This document shows positions 33,663-45,300 of a stretch of 64,000 nucleotides of DNA, piece after piece; within the stretch, counting starts at the first letter, position 1; the number at the start of each line of letters is the position of its first letter. This stretch comes from Hirsutella rhossiliensis. Taxonomy: Eukaryota > Ascomycota > Sordariomycetes > Hypocreales > Ophiocordycipitaceae. Location of the stretch: contig NW_025408671.1 in the NCBI RefSeq assembly GCF_020360975.1, positions 496,001 through 560,000 on the forward strand, written 5' to 3'. Made by a program: the position numbers and the translations under genes. The notes under the pieces are model-generated. The model saw nothing but the letters and a program-made list of their open reading frames with translations, did not search any database and had not been told where the DNA came from.

Positions 33663-34400
33663 GCCACCTGAGGCTCAGCGGTACATCCGAGCTACGTATT
33701 CCGTTACCCTCTACCGAGTACGGATACCAAGTAATTACTTAGGTACCAAGTCATCACGATATCAACCGCCATGTTGCGCGGTATGCATGCATTTCTCAAC
33801 TGTCTCGCATCTTCGTTCCACCCTCCTTCCATTCTCCCTTTTCCTGGATTGGTTTTCCCATCACGCTGCCCGCCCGTCTTTCTTGTCCTTCCAGCACGCT
33901 CGGCACAGCCGGCTCGGAAACAAGGAGCGGAATTGCGACGTCGGCTCCGAGCGGGGCCCCGCCGCCAAAAGCCGCCCCAAGCAGACGGCATTTGAGCCTC
34001 AGACTAACAAGTAATCAAGTATACCTACCCAGCCAGACACGACAATACGCGAAGCAGTATTAAATCAAACAAGAGAACACCCTTGATCAAGTCGCTGTCG
34101 TTGTTGCCGCTGCTGCTGCTGCTGCATGCTTACTACCTGGTCAAAGCCATCTCAATTGCATCCCTCCCTCTCCTCTCCTCTCCTCTCCTCTCCTCTCCTC
34201 TCCTCTCCTCTCCTCTCCTCTCCGGCGTCCCGTCTTGCCCGCCGCAACTCCAGGCAAAGACAAGATCCAATGTCAAAAGCAAAATGCCCAACGTCGTCTA
34301 ACGTGCACATCTACCGGCATGTGCTGCGTGGGGGCACGTCTGGTGCTGCTGCCGCTCAACTGGTCATATCAAGGCATCGCATCGTCATCAAGGCTTCCCC
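33663..34400. other. Intergenic with short palindrome and microsatellite
   Basis: Between the IDH1 promoter and the stop codon of the kinase gene. It holds a perfect 12-bp palindrome AAGTAATTACTT at 33729-33740, a short GCT run near 34110 and the pentanucleotide array listed separately. No gene recognised. Confidence 0.5.
34171..34223. repeat. (TCCTC)n microsatellite
   Basis: About 10.6 uninterrupted copies of TCCTC over 53 bp, downstream of the kinase stop codon (180 bp away). Pure repeat suggests it is recent and length-variable between strains. Confidence 0.95.
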
Positions 34401-36589
34401 CTAAGCCTCCTCCTCGTCCAGCGGCTCGACCCGCACCAGGATCTCCTCCAACAGTCCCTCCAGGAAGCTGTCCACCTCCCGGCCCATCCCCACCGGCTCC
34501 GCCTTGTCGTACTGGTCAATCTCCTTGCACACGTGTGCCAGCTTGTACACGAGCTTGCGCAGCTTCTCGTGCGCCGCCTCGGCCCGCTGCTGCTTCACCG
34601 TCCGCGGCCCCGCCTTGAGCGTTTGTTGCAGCCGAATCTGTCGCCGCTTCAGCGCCTCCTCCAGCGCAGGGAACATGACGTCGTTGAGCGCGTCCAGCTC
34701 CCCGTTGGGGTTCGCCGAGATGGGCGACGGAAACGACGACGGCACCGCTGACGCCTCCCACTCGCCGGGAGATAGTGGCTTGGGCGCCGTGCTCGTCGCG
34801 CGTTGCGCCGTCACCTGCTGCGACACGGCCCGCGGAGACGGGCCTCTGAACGGCGGAATGTCCGCTATCGCCATGGCCGGCGGTCGCGAGCTGCTGGGCG
34901 ACCGCGAGGTCACGTCGTGCGGCGGCGGCTGCGGCGATCTGCCCCCGGCCGACGGCGCCGCCTGCACCGAGCAGGACCGCGCCGACGACGCCATGCTCAG
35001 GTTCAGGTTCAGCATGCCCAGGTCGCGCTGCAGCTGGGCCTGCAGCTCTTCGTCATAGCCGGGAGACTCCGACGATGGGTCCGGCGGCAGCGGCCGCGGC
35101 GTGTTGAGCTTGTACGGCGTCCCCAGCCCGTCGCGCGCAAGAGCCTTGACCGGACTCGGCGGCAGCGGCACCCTTGTCGGCGAGCTGGCGGGCAGAGCCT
35201 GCGTTGAGACGGGCCTGCGCTGCGGGCTGCCCTGCCGCGACGTGGCCTGATTTGCCGCCTTGAGCGTGTCGCTCGACTGCAGGGCCTGGTCGCGCGTCTT
35301 GGCCGGGCTGAGGTCGCCTCGCCTCTCGTCCTTGGCGTCGCCAGTCTCGGCGGGGCGCGCAGCCCGGGCGTTGGTGGCGTTCTCGTCGAGGGCGTTGAGC
35401 CCGGCGCGGCTGTTGACAAAGACGCCGCCTCGGTCGCCCACCAGCCGCACGGTGCCAAAGTCCCACATGTCCTCGTCAACCGTCTCGCGCTCGGCGGGTG
35501 CGCAGGCGTCAACCGTGTCCCAGCACTCGTCGTCGTCGGCCTTGTGGGTGGCCGCCCAGCGGCCGTGGCGCTCAATCAGCTCCGTCAGGTACGACGTCTT
35601 CTTGGCCTTGCGGATAAAGGGGTGTCGGAGCAGGTCCCGCGCCGTGGGCCGTTCCTTGGGGTCGCGTTGCAAGCACAGCTCGACAAAGTCCTTGAAGGCC
35701 TTTGTAAAGTTTCCCTCGAGTCTGGGGGCCGGATTCTTGGGGATGAGGAAGAGAACCTTCATGGGGTGAATGTCGGCGTAGGGGGGCTCGCCGTTTGCGA
35801 GCTCGAGCGCGGTGATGCCGAGGGACCAGATATCGGCCTTGTGGTCGTAGCCCGACTGCTTGATGACCTCTGGGGCCATCCAAAAGGGGGTGCCGACAAA
35901 CGTGTTCTTCTTGGTCATGGTGGCCGACAGCTGGCCCGAGACGCCAAAGTCGGCGAGCTTGACCTGGCCGCCGGAGCCGAGGAGGACGTTGGCGGCTGAG
36001 AGCGTCAGCCAAACTCGTCTTGTTGGACTCGACGAGACTCACCCTTGATGTCGCGGTGCAGCTTCTTGTCCGAGTGGAGGTAGTCGAGCCCCATGAGCAG
36101 CTCGCGGGCGATGATGGCAATGTAGTCCTCGCCAATGAGCCCCGGCTTCATGAGATCGGCACAGCTGCCGCCGGCGCAAAACTCCATGACGATCCACAGC
36201 TCGGCGCCCTTTGCGTAGGAGCCATAGTACTTTGTGACGTATGGCGACTGGAGCTCCGAGAGGATGGCGATCTCTTGGATGATGTCCTCGACCTCGTCCT
36301 CTGCGTTTTCAATGTCGATGACCTTGATGGCGACGGCGTGGCCGGTGCGTTTGTCGACGCTGCAGGGGCCCGACGCCTCTCGTCAGCCACGCGAGGGAAA
36401 CAGAGAGTGGAGGAGCGTACCCCTTGTAGACCTTGCCAAAGCTGCCTCCGCCTGCACACCGGGGCATTAGTCTGCGAGGTCGAGGGCCGTGGAGCCGCGG
36501 GGCTCACCAATGCAGTAGTCCTTTGAGTAGAGGAGCTCCGGGTCCAGAGCCTCGTTGCCCTCGTCGGCCTCGCGGATGCGGTCCGCCAT
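34401..36589 (-). CDS. Ste20-type germinal-centre kinase (GCK-III / MST class)
   Basis: Serine/threonine kinase of the class that acts above Mob-dependent NDR kinases or with STRIPAK in fungi, affecting septation and polarity. Four exons, 36508-36589, 36421-36451, 36043-36359 and 34401-35995, give 674 residues. The kinase domain starts near residue 22: glycine loop IGGGSFGKVYKG (split by both first introns), VAIKVID lysine, LHRDIK catalytic loop joined across a splice to AANVLL, DFGVSGQL, then the GCK signature GTPFWMAPEVIKQSGYDHKADIWS. Exon 2 is only 31 bp. The C-terminal half is serine/proline-rich and low-conservation, and the last 100 residues (ALNDVMFPALEEALKRR onward) look helical and conserved. 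SmKIN3/MST-1 and SID-1 orthologues are both possible; I cannot choose between them. Confidence 0.93.
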
Positions 36590-37708
36590 GGTGGGCGCGC
36601 GAGCGGGGCAGCCCCAGAGACTGTCGAGTCTGAATCTCGCGGCGTTTGGATATCGTCAATAGTCTGCGCTTCCTCCTCCAAAAGGTTGGTGAAGCTGGTG
36701 TGCAGGCGGCCGCCGTCCGAGTGTACGGGTGCTCGCGGCTGTCAGGTCAACAACAAAACGACGTCGAGACACGGGTGTCTGCTTGAGTCGCGGAGCAAGG
36801 GCGGCGGCCAAGGAAAGTGAGGGTTGTCTTTGGGAAAGCAGAGAGAGAGTGATGAGGCAGCGAATGGCACGGCGAAGCCCGCCGGACAGAGTTGGAGGTG
36901 GTGGAAGAAGGCAGGCTTCCACTCCGCAAATTGGCCCGCGCTGTAATAGAGGCAGCCCGAGCAGGGCGGGCGGGTTCACGCCTGGGGTCATCTCGGGCAG
37001 CGAGTTAGTGGTGCCCGTAGCGGGGGCAGGCCCGGCCGCCTACTGTAGGTAGTAATACTCAGTACTACTAGGTAGGCATCCACGGAATAACGCGCGCGCA
37101 GGCAGCGGTCCAACTAACACATTCATTCCCCCGCCCAATCTACCCGCAGTAATTACCACCACGTACCCACCGAGGTACTTACCTACCTAAGGTAGTAGTA
37201 TATTACTACTTGAAGGTACCTGCAACGCGTCGCAAGGCACTGTACCTGGCGGGGCAGCGGCCGAGAACGCGTCGGCCCAGCCAAGGTACCGTCGTCATTT
37301 GGCGCGTGTGTGCACTTGCACTAATTACAGGTGCGCCAGCCCTGTGGATTCCAGGCTCCAGCGGACGCTGCTTTTCACAGTCGTCACTCCCCGCCCATTG
37401 TTGAACCCCTGCACCATCAAGATGAGCCTTCTTGGCCACAGGAACACGACGGTGAGGACCATGTCCGACACCTGTCAAACATCTAGTCCACAGAGCACGA
37501 AACGTAAAATGCTCATCTCATTGCTTCCTCCTCGCTGTCGACTCGATGCTCGTCCAGCCTCACAGCCCAAATGCCGTTTTCCCGTCTATATCGTCCATGA
37601 AAGCGGCCCTCCCCTGCTTCGACAAAGGAAATAGAACCAGCTTCGTCTAGCATTTCGCTCTAGAGACTCCTCCCTGCCTCCATTACCAGGTTTCCGCACC
37701 CTTGGCCA
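36590..37708. other. Intergenic: kinase promoter and UBX gene 3' region
   Basis: About 1.1 kb without a recognisable gene. The part at 37040-37215 is rich in TAGGTA/TACCTA and TACTACT words and holds a 7-bp inverted repeat, listed separately. 36590-36900 is likely the kinase leader and promoter. Confidence 0.5.
37194..37210. repeat. Inverted repeat AGTAGTA-TAT-TACTACT
   Basis: Perfect 7-bp arms with a 3-bp spacer, inside a stretch with several TACCTACC and GGTAGTA words (37040-37215). Too short for a transposon end. It may be a regulatory or replication-slippage feature. Confidence 0.5.
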
Positions 37709-39417
37709 TCACCCGTCCACAAACTCAATCATCACCGTCCCCTGCTTGAGGCCCGTCTCCTCAATCGCCTCATCCACGCTGCCCATCAGGTCCTGCCCCT
37801 GCGGCATCTTCTTGAGCTCAAATTCGACGCCCTGCTTGCCCTCGAGCGGCTCCGCCTTGAGCCACTCGTAGATCCTGCGCACCGGGTCCTGCAGCCGGAA
37901 CCGTCGAATTACCCGCCCGTCGGGGTGTCGGAACTGGATTCGCGTCGTCATCGCCGCGTCATTCTCTGGCTCCATGTGCGGCTTGTCGCCCGAGATTTGC
38001 GAAAACGCGCTCGCCGCCTCAGCCTGCTCCGGCTCCTTGCCCTTGCCCTTGGCCTCGCCCTCGCCCTCGCCCTCGTCCTCGCCCTCGGCGCCACCGCTCT
38101 GACCCGACGACTTGGTCAGCGCGTCCGGATCCTGGATATTGGCCGCCGCCCTCGCCCCGCTGCCCTCGCCACTGGCCAGGCTGTTCTTGAGCGCCATTTC
38201 CAGCATCTCCTCCTCCGTCATGCGGTCCACGTCCACTACCTGCGCCTTGCGCCCCGTCGACTGCGCTACCGGGTTCTTGCTGTTGGCGGCCAGGCTGTAA
38301 CGGTCCAGAAACTCGGCGAGCTCGGCGTGAAAGTCTACGGCGCTGGGAAAGGGCCGCCCGCTCCACACTTTGACCTGCTCGCCCGTCCGAGGGTCGATAA
38401 TGGACACGTGCGGGTAGTTGTCAGGGTTCTCGTGCGTCTGGTGAGAAAAGTAAAAGGTGATGTACTCTTGGGCGTCGGGATAGTCCTTATCGTACTGCAG
38501 GAAGACAAAGTTCTCCGACACCAGGTCGCGCACGGCCGGGTCCTTCCAGATGTCTCGATTGAGCGCCTGGCAGTTGAAGTCGTTCATGTCCTGTAGGTTG
38601 ACCAGTATCCACTTCTTGTCCTCCTTGCCCAGCGTCCGGGCGTCATCCCACGATACGCGCGACATGAGCTCGTAGGGAGGCCGGAACAAGTCCTCGAGCC
38701 TTCGCGCGTGCGTGCCATTCTCGGTCGAGGGTGCGGGGGCAGCGGAGCCATCTGCCCAAATCCGCTGGCCAAACGGTCCTCCCGACCCAGCTGTGTTGCC
38801 CGCACTGTTAGCCGCTATGTCCGATGGCAACTTTCGGGCTGTGTAGAAACAGGGGAGGGGCTAAACTTACGAGGTGGGTGCCTTCGTCTTCTCATTTGCT
38901 CCAAAAAGGCAGATCCCATCTCATCATCGCCGCCCCAGCCCGCGTCGGGGGCGACCAGCGTCTCTGTTGTCCTCGCAATGGGGGCCCTGACACCGTCGTC
39001 GCCAGACCCCTGGCCTCCTTGGTATAGTTCTTCCTGCAGCCGCTTCGCCATGACCGCATCTTCCTCTTCCTGGGCAAGCGCAACGGCTTGCGCAACGGCA
39101 ACTCTGTCGGTGTCGTCGTTGGCGTCGTCGTCATCTTCGATCTGCATCACGTCATCATCGTCGTCGTCGCTGATGTGAATGACGCCACTCTCGTCTTGCC
39201 GGCCAATGTTGTGCTGGCTTTGGGACGCCGACGGCTGGTTGCTCGCTGCCGCCTCGCCGCCCGTGATGCCGGCGCCCACGCCCGATACCAGGTCGGGGTT
39301 CTCAAAGTAGAGGCCGACGGCACGCTCAAAGTCGCCGCCCGCGAGCTGGAGGAAGCCGCCTGCGACGTCGGCGCTCGCTCCGGTGATGGAGACGAAGTTG
39401 GAGATGTTTTCGTCCAT
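37709..39417 (-). CDS. UBA-UAS-UBX domain protein, Ubx5/UBXN7-like Cdc48 adaptor
   Basis: Likely recruits ubiquitylated substrates to the Cdc48/p97 ATPase. Two exons, 38871-39417 and 37709-38838, with a 32-bp intron model (GTAAGT..ACACAG), give 558 residues. That intron is unusually short but restores the frame exactly. An N-terminal UBA-like domain spans about residues 1-45 (ISNFVSITGASADVAGGFLQ, AGGDFERAVGLYFEN). A run of aspartates follows (near 90-115). The UAS thioredoxin-like domain includes KKWILVNLQDMNDFNCQALN and QEYITFYFSHQTHENP. A UIM-like helix (TEEEMLEMALKNSLAS) follows, then a low-complexity EGEGEGEAKGKGKE stretch. The UBX fold ends the protein (TTRIQFRHPDGRVIRRF, GTVMIEFVDG). 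The architecture is that of yeast Ubx5 and human UBXN7. Confidence 0.9.
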
Positions 39418-40126
39418 GGCCGTCACCAGGATTACTGCCTGGCCAAGGACGCCGTCGTGCGTCTCGTTCCTGGGTGTAGCTGGGGCTGAACAGAGCTTTT
39501 TCTGCAGGCAGAGGCAGATTACGATTCGTCGGCGGCCTTGTTCCCTGGCTTGCTCGGCAGACGATAATCGAGGCTCGGTGTTGCCTGCGGATTTTTGGCC
39601 GTCTGTTTCTGCTCCTCTCCCGAAACAGCTTGTGGCTCTGTTACGGGGACAAGTCAAGGGCTCGTCGCCGGCAGTATTGGATCCCTTTTCAACCGCCCCA
39701 CGGAGTCTTGCGGCTGAATTTCTCTAGGTATCGGTCTTGTGTGTGCAACGACCAGAGTGTGCGGCAAACGTGCGGGGGAACAGGGACCCAGTTGACCGTT
39801 GTGCGAATGAGCCCACGCGGCTATCGGTCGTAGGGTGAAGAGAGCAAAAGAGCGGATGATTTCGAGGTTCCCGGTGGTAAGGCTGCCTTGATGTTGAGGG
39901 GAGACGGGGGGAGAGAGAGAGCTTGGCTGGACCAAGGGTCAACTGAACCTTCTAGGTGCAACTGCAGCTCCGCAGGCACGACCGCCATGACGCAACGAAA
40001 AGCAGGTGCCCGCGTTTGGTGGCGCCTCCGGATCATTACAAGCGCCGGTTCCGGAGTTACTGCTCGTTACAGTCCGGGGGCTACCCTAGAGCTCAGCGTT
40101 GCTCAGACCACCAACACACCACACAA

Positions 40127-40846
40127 ACTCTCCCTGTAAAAATTCTTCACCCGCGGAGCTGTTAGTGGCTCGTTAGCCGGGACAGGATCTACAGGCCACC
40201 CGACCGCGCTTTTGCTGCGGGGTCCATCGTGACCCTAACAGCACAGAGGAAGACCTTAGGAGAGTTCATATTCCTCTGCGAAGCCGGTCTCGACAACATG
40301 TCCACTCGGACCTCATGGCTCTCTTCGGAACCAAGGAGCTATGGGTATTGGAAGGCCCGCCCTTCTAAACAACGGTGGCCGGTTGCGGAGGTTTTTCTCC
40401 CTGAGGGCAAGCTGCAAAGCCAGCCTCTGATCCCCTCCAAGAGTTTTTCCTGCCGCCGCTCCCAGTCATTTCCACGGCTTGGTTACTGGAGCGTGGACTG
40501 CGGCAGCAGTTTTGGCTGCGAGCGAGAGAATTCTGACCGGACAAAACCAAGGGTTGACCAATTCTTTGTGGCTGCGACCACCCGACACTTTGCCTTGACA
40601 TCCCGCTGACGGGTACGAGGCTTGACACGAGCGCCATCGAGCCGATGAAATGCTGGATAGGGACAGAAGGGGTTGTTCACGGGTAGCGAACTACGAGCGC
40701 TGGGTGCATTTAGATGGACAGTGGTTTTTTCGAGGGAACTCATTCGGGACACTTCTCTAACTAGCTCAGCACGTCCTGTGCTCCCTCGCGGAGACCTGAG
40801 CGGCCTGAGCCGCTGGACGCAAAATACACAACAACAACAACAACAA
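40127..40846 (+). mobile_element. Non-LTR retrotransposon (LINE) 3' fragment, copy A
   Basis: 5'-truncated copy ending in a (CAA)n tail at about 40829-40846. The conserved 3' body is recognised by GAGCCGATGAAATGCTGGAT (near 40637) and CTCAGCACGTCCTGTGCTCC (near 40765), present in all three copies. It is preceded and followed by the 13-bp word CCAACACACCACA. No intact reading frame. The 5' limit is set at the upstream target word and is uncertain. Confidence 0.7.
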
Positions 40847-40860
40847 CCAACACACCACAA

Positions 40861-41521
40861 GATTCCTCCCAGAAGGAGTTCCTGGAATTCCAGGCCTTGG
40901 CCGCAGAACATGGTGCCACTGAGATCCGCTGGATCCCCGGCCACACCAACATCCCAGGTAACGAGCAGGCAGACGCCTTAGCAAAGGCAGGAACCTCTCA
41001 ACCCGAGCCTGCAGACGCTCTCCCGACGCTGGCATATCTGCGCAAGGTCGCTAGGCAGCGACCAAAAGACGCATTCAAAGCCTGGTGGGAAGTTTCTGCA
41101 CCCCAACAGTACAGGGTCCTCGACCTCGATGCCACGACTGGCTGCCCGCCAGAACTTACCATTCCACGACCTCTGCTCCACCATCTGCTCGCAGCAAGAA
41201 CCCACCACGGGGACTTCATCTCGGAACCGGCCCTGTGAGGCCAAAACGAAAGACATGGCTGTCGCGCCTGAACGTCCCGCTGACGGGCAGCAGGCTGAGC
41301 AAAGAAGCGCCTTTGAGCCGATGAAATGCTGAATGGTGGATTGTTTACGTTCTGTGGAAGGGGCAGAAGACGCGGATTGGTACTCGTTTCGTTTCGCGTA
41401 TTGTGGGCCTACTCCGCGATAGTAGACTTCCAGCAGCTCAGCACGTCCTGTGCCCCGTCTCGGGGACCTGAGCGACCTAAAGGTCGCTGGACGGAAAATA
41501 CAATAATAATAATAATAATAA
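40861..41521 (+). mobile_element. Non-LTR retrotransposon (LINE) 3' fragment, copy B, with RNase H end
   Basis: Begins directly after the target word at 40847-40860. It retains an open stretch at 40897-41238 with the RNase H ending EIRWIPGHTNIPGNEQADALAKAG and then RPLLHHLLAARTHHGDF, the usual C-terminal region of Tad/I-clade fungal elements. The shared 3' body follows (GAGCCGATGAAATGCT near 41318), and it ends in an (AAT)n tail at 41502-41521. The reverse transcriptase domain is absent, so this is a 5'-truncated copy. Confidence 0.82.
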
Positions 41522-41535
41522 CCAACACACCACAA

Positions 41536-42224
41536 AGCCACAACCAGCTGCCCGTCAGAATTGGCGCTCTCTCGGCCCCTGCTTCGTAACTTGCTTGCAG
41601 CAAGAACCCACCATGGGGATTTTGCTGACTACCACGAAAGGTTTGGTCACGACAATGCGCGACTGACGTGCTCGTGCGGAAGACGAAAAGAGCCAGCACA
41701 CATCTTTTACTGCAGAAAGGTTGCGCCACGGCATCGTATGCGGCTTGCACCTTGGCCGGCTGCAGCCATCAACCGCGCAATCGGCAAGGACTTTGACAAA
41801 TTCGTCAGGCTGGCGAAAGCGAGCTCCTTCTTCGGAGGATCTGCCCACGCCACTAGACGGTCATCATTCTCCTCTCTCACCCTACCTTTTCCTCTCAATC
41901 CTTTCTGTTACCTGCTCCGATCTCGGCGGCGTCAAGGTCTCGCGACCATGCGATCGCCGAGGTCATCAAGGGCTGCAAGGCCCCAGAAGCAAATTGGCTG
42001 ATCTGACCACGGGACAGCTTTCTCTTCATGCCTGGACGTCCCGCTGACGGGCAACAGGTTTGTCATGAGCGCCGTTGAGCCGATGAAATGCTGGATAGTG
42101 GGTGAAGTGTACGATATGTAGCATGTAGACACCTGCTAGCTCAGCACGTCCTGTGCTCCCCTGCGGAGACCTGAGCGACCAAAAGTTGCTGGACGGAAAA
42201 TACACTAAACTAAACTAAACTAAA
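41536..42224 (+). mobile_element. Non-LTR retrotransposon (LINE) 3' fragment, copy C
   Basis: Starts after the target word at 41522-41535. The frame RPLLRNLLAARTHHGDF then CSCGRRKEPAHIFYCRK overlaps and extends the end of the copy B protein, giving the CCHC-like zinc motif (C-x-C..H..C) that closes these ORF2 proteins. It ends with the same 3' body and a (TAAAC)n tail at about 42203-42224, followed by the target word at 42225-42240. ECM29 ends 74 bp further on. Confidence 0.82.
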
Positions 42225-42313
42225 CCAACACACCACACAACTCACATGGTGCATTACAAAGAGAACAAGCAGTTGTCGTAGACAGAAATCCCATGTTGGC
42301 TACACTATTCCCA

Positions 42314-45300
42314 TCACTGCCTGAGCGCTTCCTGTACGTCGTCCAGCGCAGTCCTCCACGCCTTTTGCACATCAAAGGCCCGCTCCTCGCCCATCGCCGC
42401 CTTGATCGCTTCCTCCAGCGCCTTGGCCACCTCGGCCTTCCCAAACACCCCGTCAATTCTAGCCCGCAGAGTCGCAGATACCGCCTTGGCCCGCCCCAGT
42501 CTCTGCGCTTCCGTCCCCGCCTCTGCCCGCCCCAGGTCCAGGCTCTCCAGCAAGGCCGTCAGTGCCCCGCTGCCGTCAAACGGCGCTGACGGCGCAGGTC
42601 CGGCTGGACCTGTCATCTTGGTGCCGTCCGCCATCATGTCGCAGACGCAGTCGTACCATGTCTCGCGCTTGATGATGTCGAACTGGGGGCTCGAGAGATA
42701 TGGCCCGAGAGTGTCGATGATGTCTCGGAGGGAGCGTCGAAAGTCCTTACTTGAGGACCGGGCATATCCGCGGGCAACGGCCTCGAAAGCGCTCTTGGCT
42801 GTCTTGAAGGTGAGGTCCTCCTGCTTGGTGCCTCCCTTGGAGTCCACGTCCATCTTGTCCTCGTCCTTCTGAGCCTCCAGATACGGCTTCGTCATCTCGG
42901 CAATTTCCTGCAGCATGTCCAGGTCGTCTCTTGCCTTGGCAAACCGCCACAGGCAGCGAAAAGCGTGGACCCGATAGTCGTCGTTGTTTCGTTTTGCTTC
43001 TCGCAGGGCAATCTTCTTCATCTGCGCTGCAACCTCCTCGTCCTTTTTCCAGAGGAGCTGCCCCTGCTCCACAAACCTGGGGAACGACTCGAGCAGCTTC
43101 TCCTTGCCGGGGAACGTCTTCAGCGCCATCGTCTTGTCCAGCAGCGGCCAGATGGCTTTGAGGCTCGCCTCTCCCATCCCGCCCGTGGAGTCGCTGGCGC
43201 TGGCGACGTCGGCGACCATGGCGGCAACGGTAAAGGCTCCCGTGTGTCGAAGCGACCACTGAGCTGTATCTAGACATCGCTGAACCAACGCAACAATCTC
43301 CGGGACGTACCGAACCACGGTACGGCTGCTGCCCGCATGCTGGTTCCACACCTCCTGAAACACCTTGCGGGTATATTCATCGCAATCGTTGCCTCCGAGG
43401 TACGAGAACGGCACAAGCTCCGTCTCGTGGGCGGTGAAGTGGTCGGGCGAGACCTTTGCGAGAGCGACCATGGCGTCGGCAATCTTTTGACGGCGACTCT
43501 CGTCTTCCGCCTGCATGTACATGCTGATGCACCGCTCGCAGAATCGCGCCTGGGCCTCGTCCGGGACCGCCCTCATCACGTATGCCGCGGCGCGGGCGTA
43601 CGCCTGGCTGACTTCGTCGTTCCTGTCCACCACCTGCTTCTCGAGCAGCTGCATGAAGCGGCCCGACACGGATGCAATGTCGCTTGCGTGACGCGTCGCC
43701 AGCGTCGTCAGCACCCTACTACAGCCAATCTTGGTTGGCATTGCTATGGCGCTCTTGATGGTCGCTTCGAGTCGCGGCCCGAGCTCGGCCATGACTTCGA
43801 CGTCGGCGAAGCGCAGGCAGTTCTCGATTGCTTCCGAAATGGGTGATTGGTTCACCATTTGCGACCGCAGTCGGTCAATCTTATCGCGACTCTCCTCTCC
43901 AGCCCTTTGGTAATGATAGTTGATCTGCTGGGGCTCGATGGTGCTGAGGAGCCCTAGAAGCTGGGTCACCATGCCTGGGATAAACGGCCGTAGGGCCTTG
44001 CCGCCGTGCTTGGATATCTTGAGTACGGTAATGGTGGCAAAGATCTGGACGTCTTCAACCGAGCTCTCCACGCCCTTTTCGGAGAGGAGAAAGGGCAGTG
44101 CCTCCTGCATCATGGCTTTTGCCGCTGCCGCGTGGTTGCCCTCTTCCAGTTGACGGACGAGACTGTTTGACAAGGCCATGCAAAGCCTGAGCGCGGCCTC
44201 CCTGACGCTCCCCTTGACGTCGTCCAGCACCTTGAGGGCCGCCGTCCAGACGTCTCTGTAGTACTTTTCGTACTGCGGAAACGGCCGTCCTTGAACAAGG
44301 TCAGAAATGGCCGCGCAGCTAGCCTGTCGTACCCTCCACTCTCGGCCAATTATGCTCTTCAAGAGATCTTCCATGATGGCGTCAAAGTGTGCGTCGAGCG
44401 TGGCATTCGAGTCCTTGACAAGGGCCTTCCAAATGTCCTCCATGGAACGCTGCACATTGGGGTTGGGGTCGAATCGGTATCTGTACAGCTTCGTGTAGAG
44501 CTTGGGATCAATCTCTGACTCGGAGAGAATGTTGCTGAGCCCGAATCGACCAAAGGCTGACCTCGTGGACCACGTCGCCGCGTTGGCTGCCAGCGACATG
44601 AACTTGTAGACTAGCCTTTGGTCCCCCACCTCGTTAGCCAGGTTGACAATGTCCTTGTACGACGTAACCGAGCTCCCCTCCCCTGTTGGCAGCGCGCCAG
44701 GCTCAAACAGCTCCGTCTCCTCGCCCACTTTGAGCTGCGTTCCTGATCCTGTAAAGGCAGACACGAGGTCCCTAACCAGCGCAGACTTGAGATCGGAATC
44801 GCCTCGTTCGTAGACGAGGGATAGGCCGCGAGATGCCGTCTCCTGGACAAGCTCGTCTCGCGCGGTGAGCAGCCGCATGAAGGCAGCTTGGATCTCGCGC
44901 AGCCTGGCCTGAACCTGTGGTAGGTGCGAACAATACTGCACGATGCAGAAGAGCCAGATGCCAGACGCCTTGAGGAGGGACGGCTTCGTAGCCTTGGAGC
45001 CTTGCAGAAGTCTTCCGAGAACAGCTTCGAGGAGGGTCGCTCTCACACCGGTACGGAACTGCGAGCTGCGTGCCTCGACGTCCAGCCTCAGGATGACGTA
45101 GTCTGACTCCCAGCGCGCCGCGGCGGCGGTGATTGCATCTCCGACGGTGAATTGAAGCTCGACCTGCTTCACTTCGTGCAGGGCAAGCAGCTCCTTGAGA
45201 ATCAAGCCCAAGACGCCGCGACCTGGCCCATCCTCGCCGTCTTGAGCAGCCTCGACCAGCTCAGTGTCCTCAGATTCATCTAACCCAATGGCAAGACTTC

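Noticed and set aside
31798..34014. 738-codon open frame on the plus strand
   Set aside because: It lies opposite IDH1. C-ending codons in that gene leave the antisense frame open. The translation has no family features, while the minus strand has clear IDH1 motifs and introns.
40111..42240. CRISPR-like array (repeated 13-bp word)
   Set aside because: Spacing is about 675-740 bp and the intervals are related LINE fragments. This is a eukaryotic genome.
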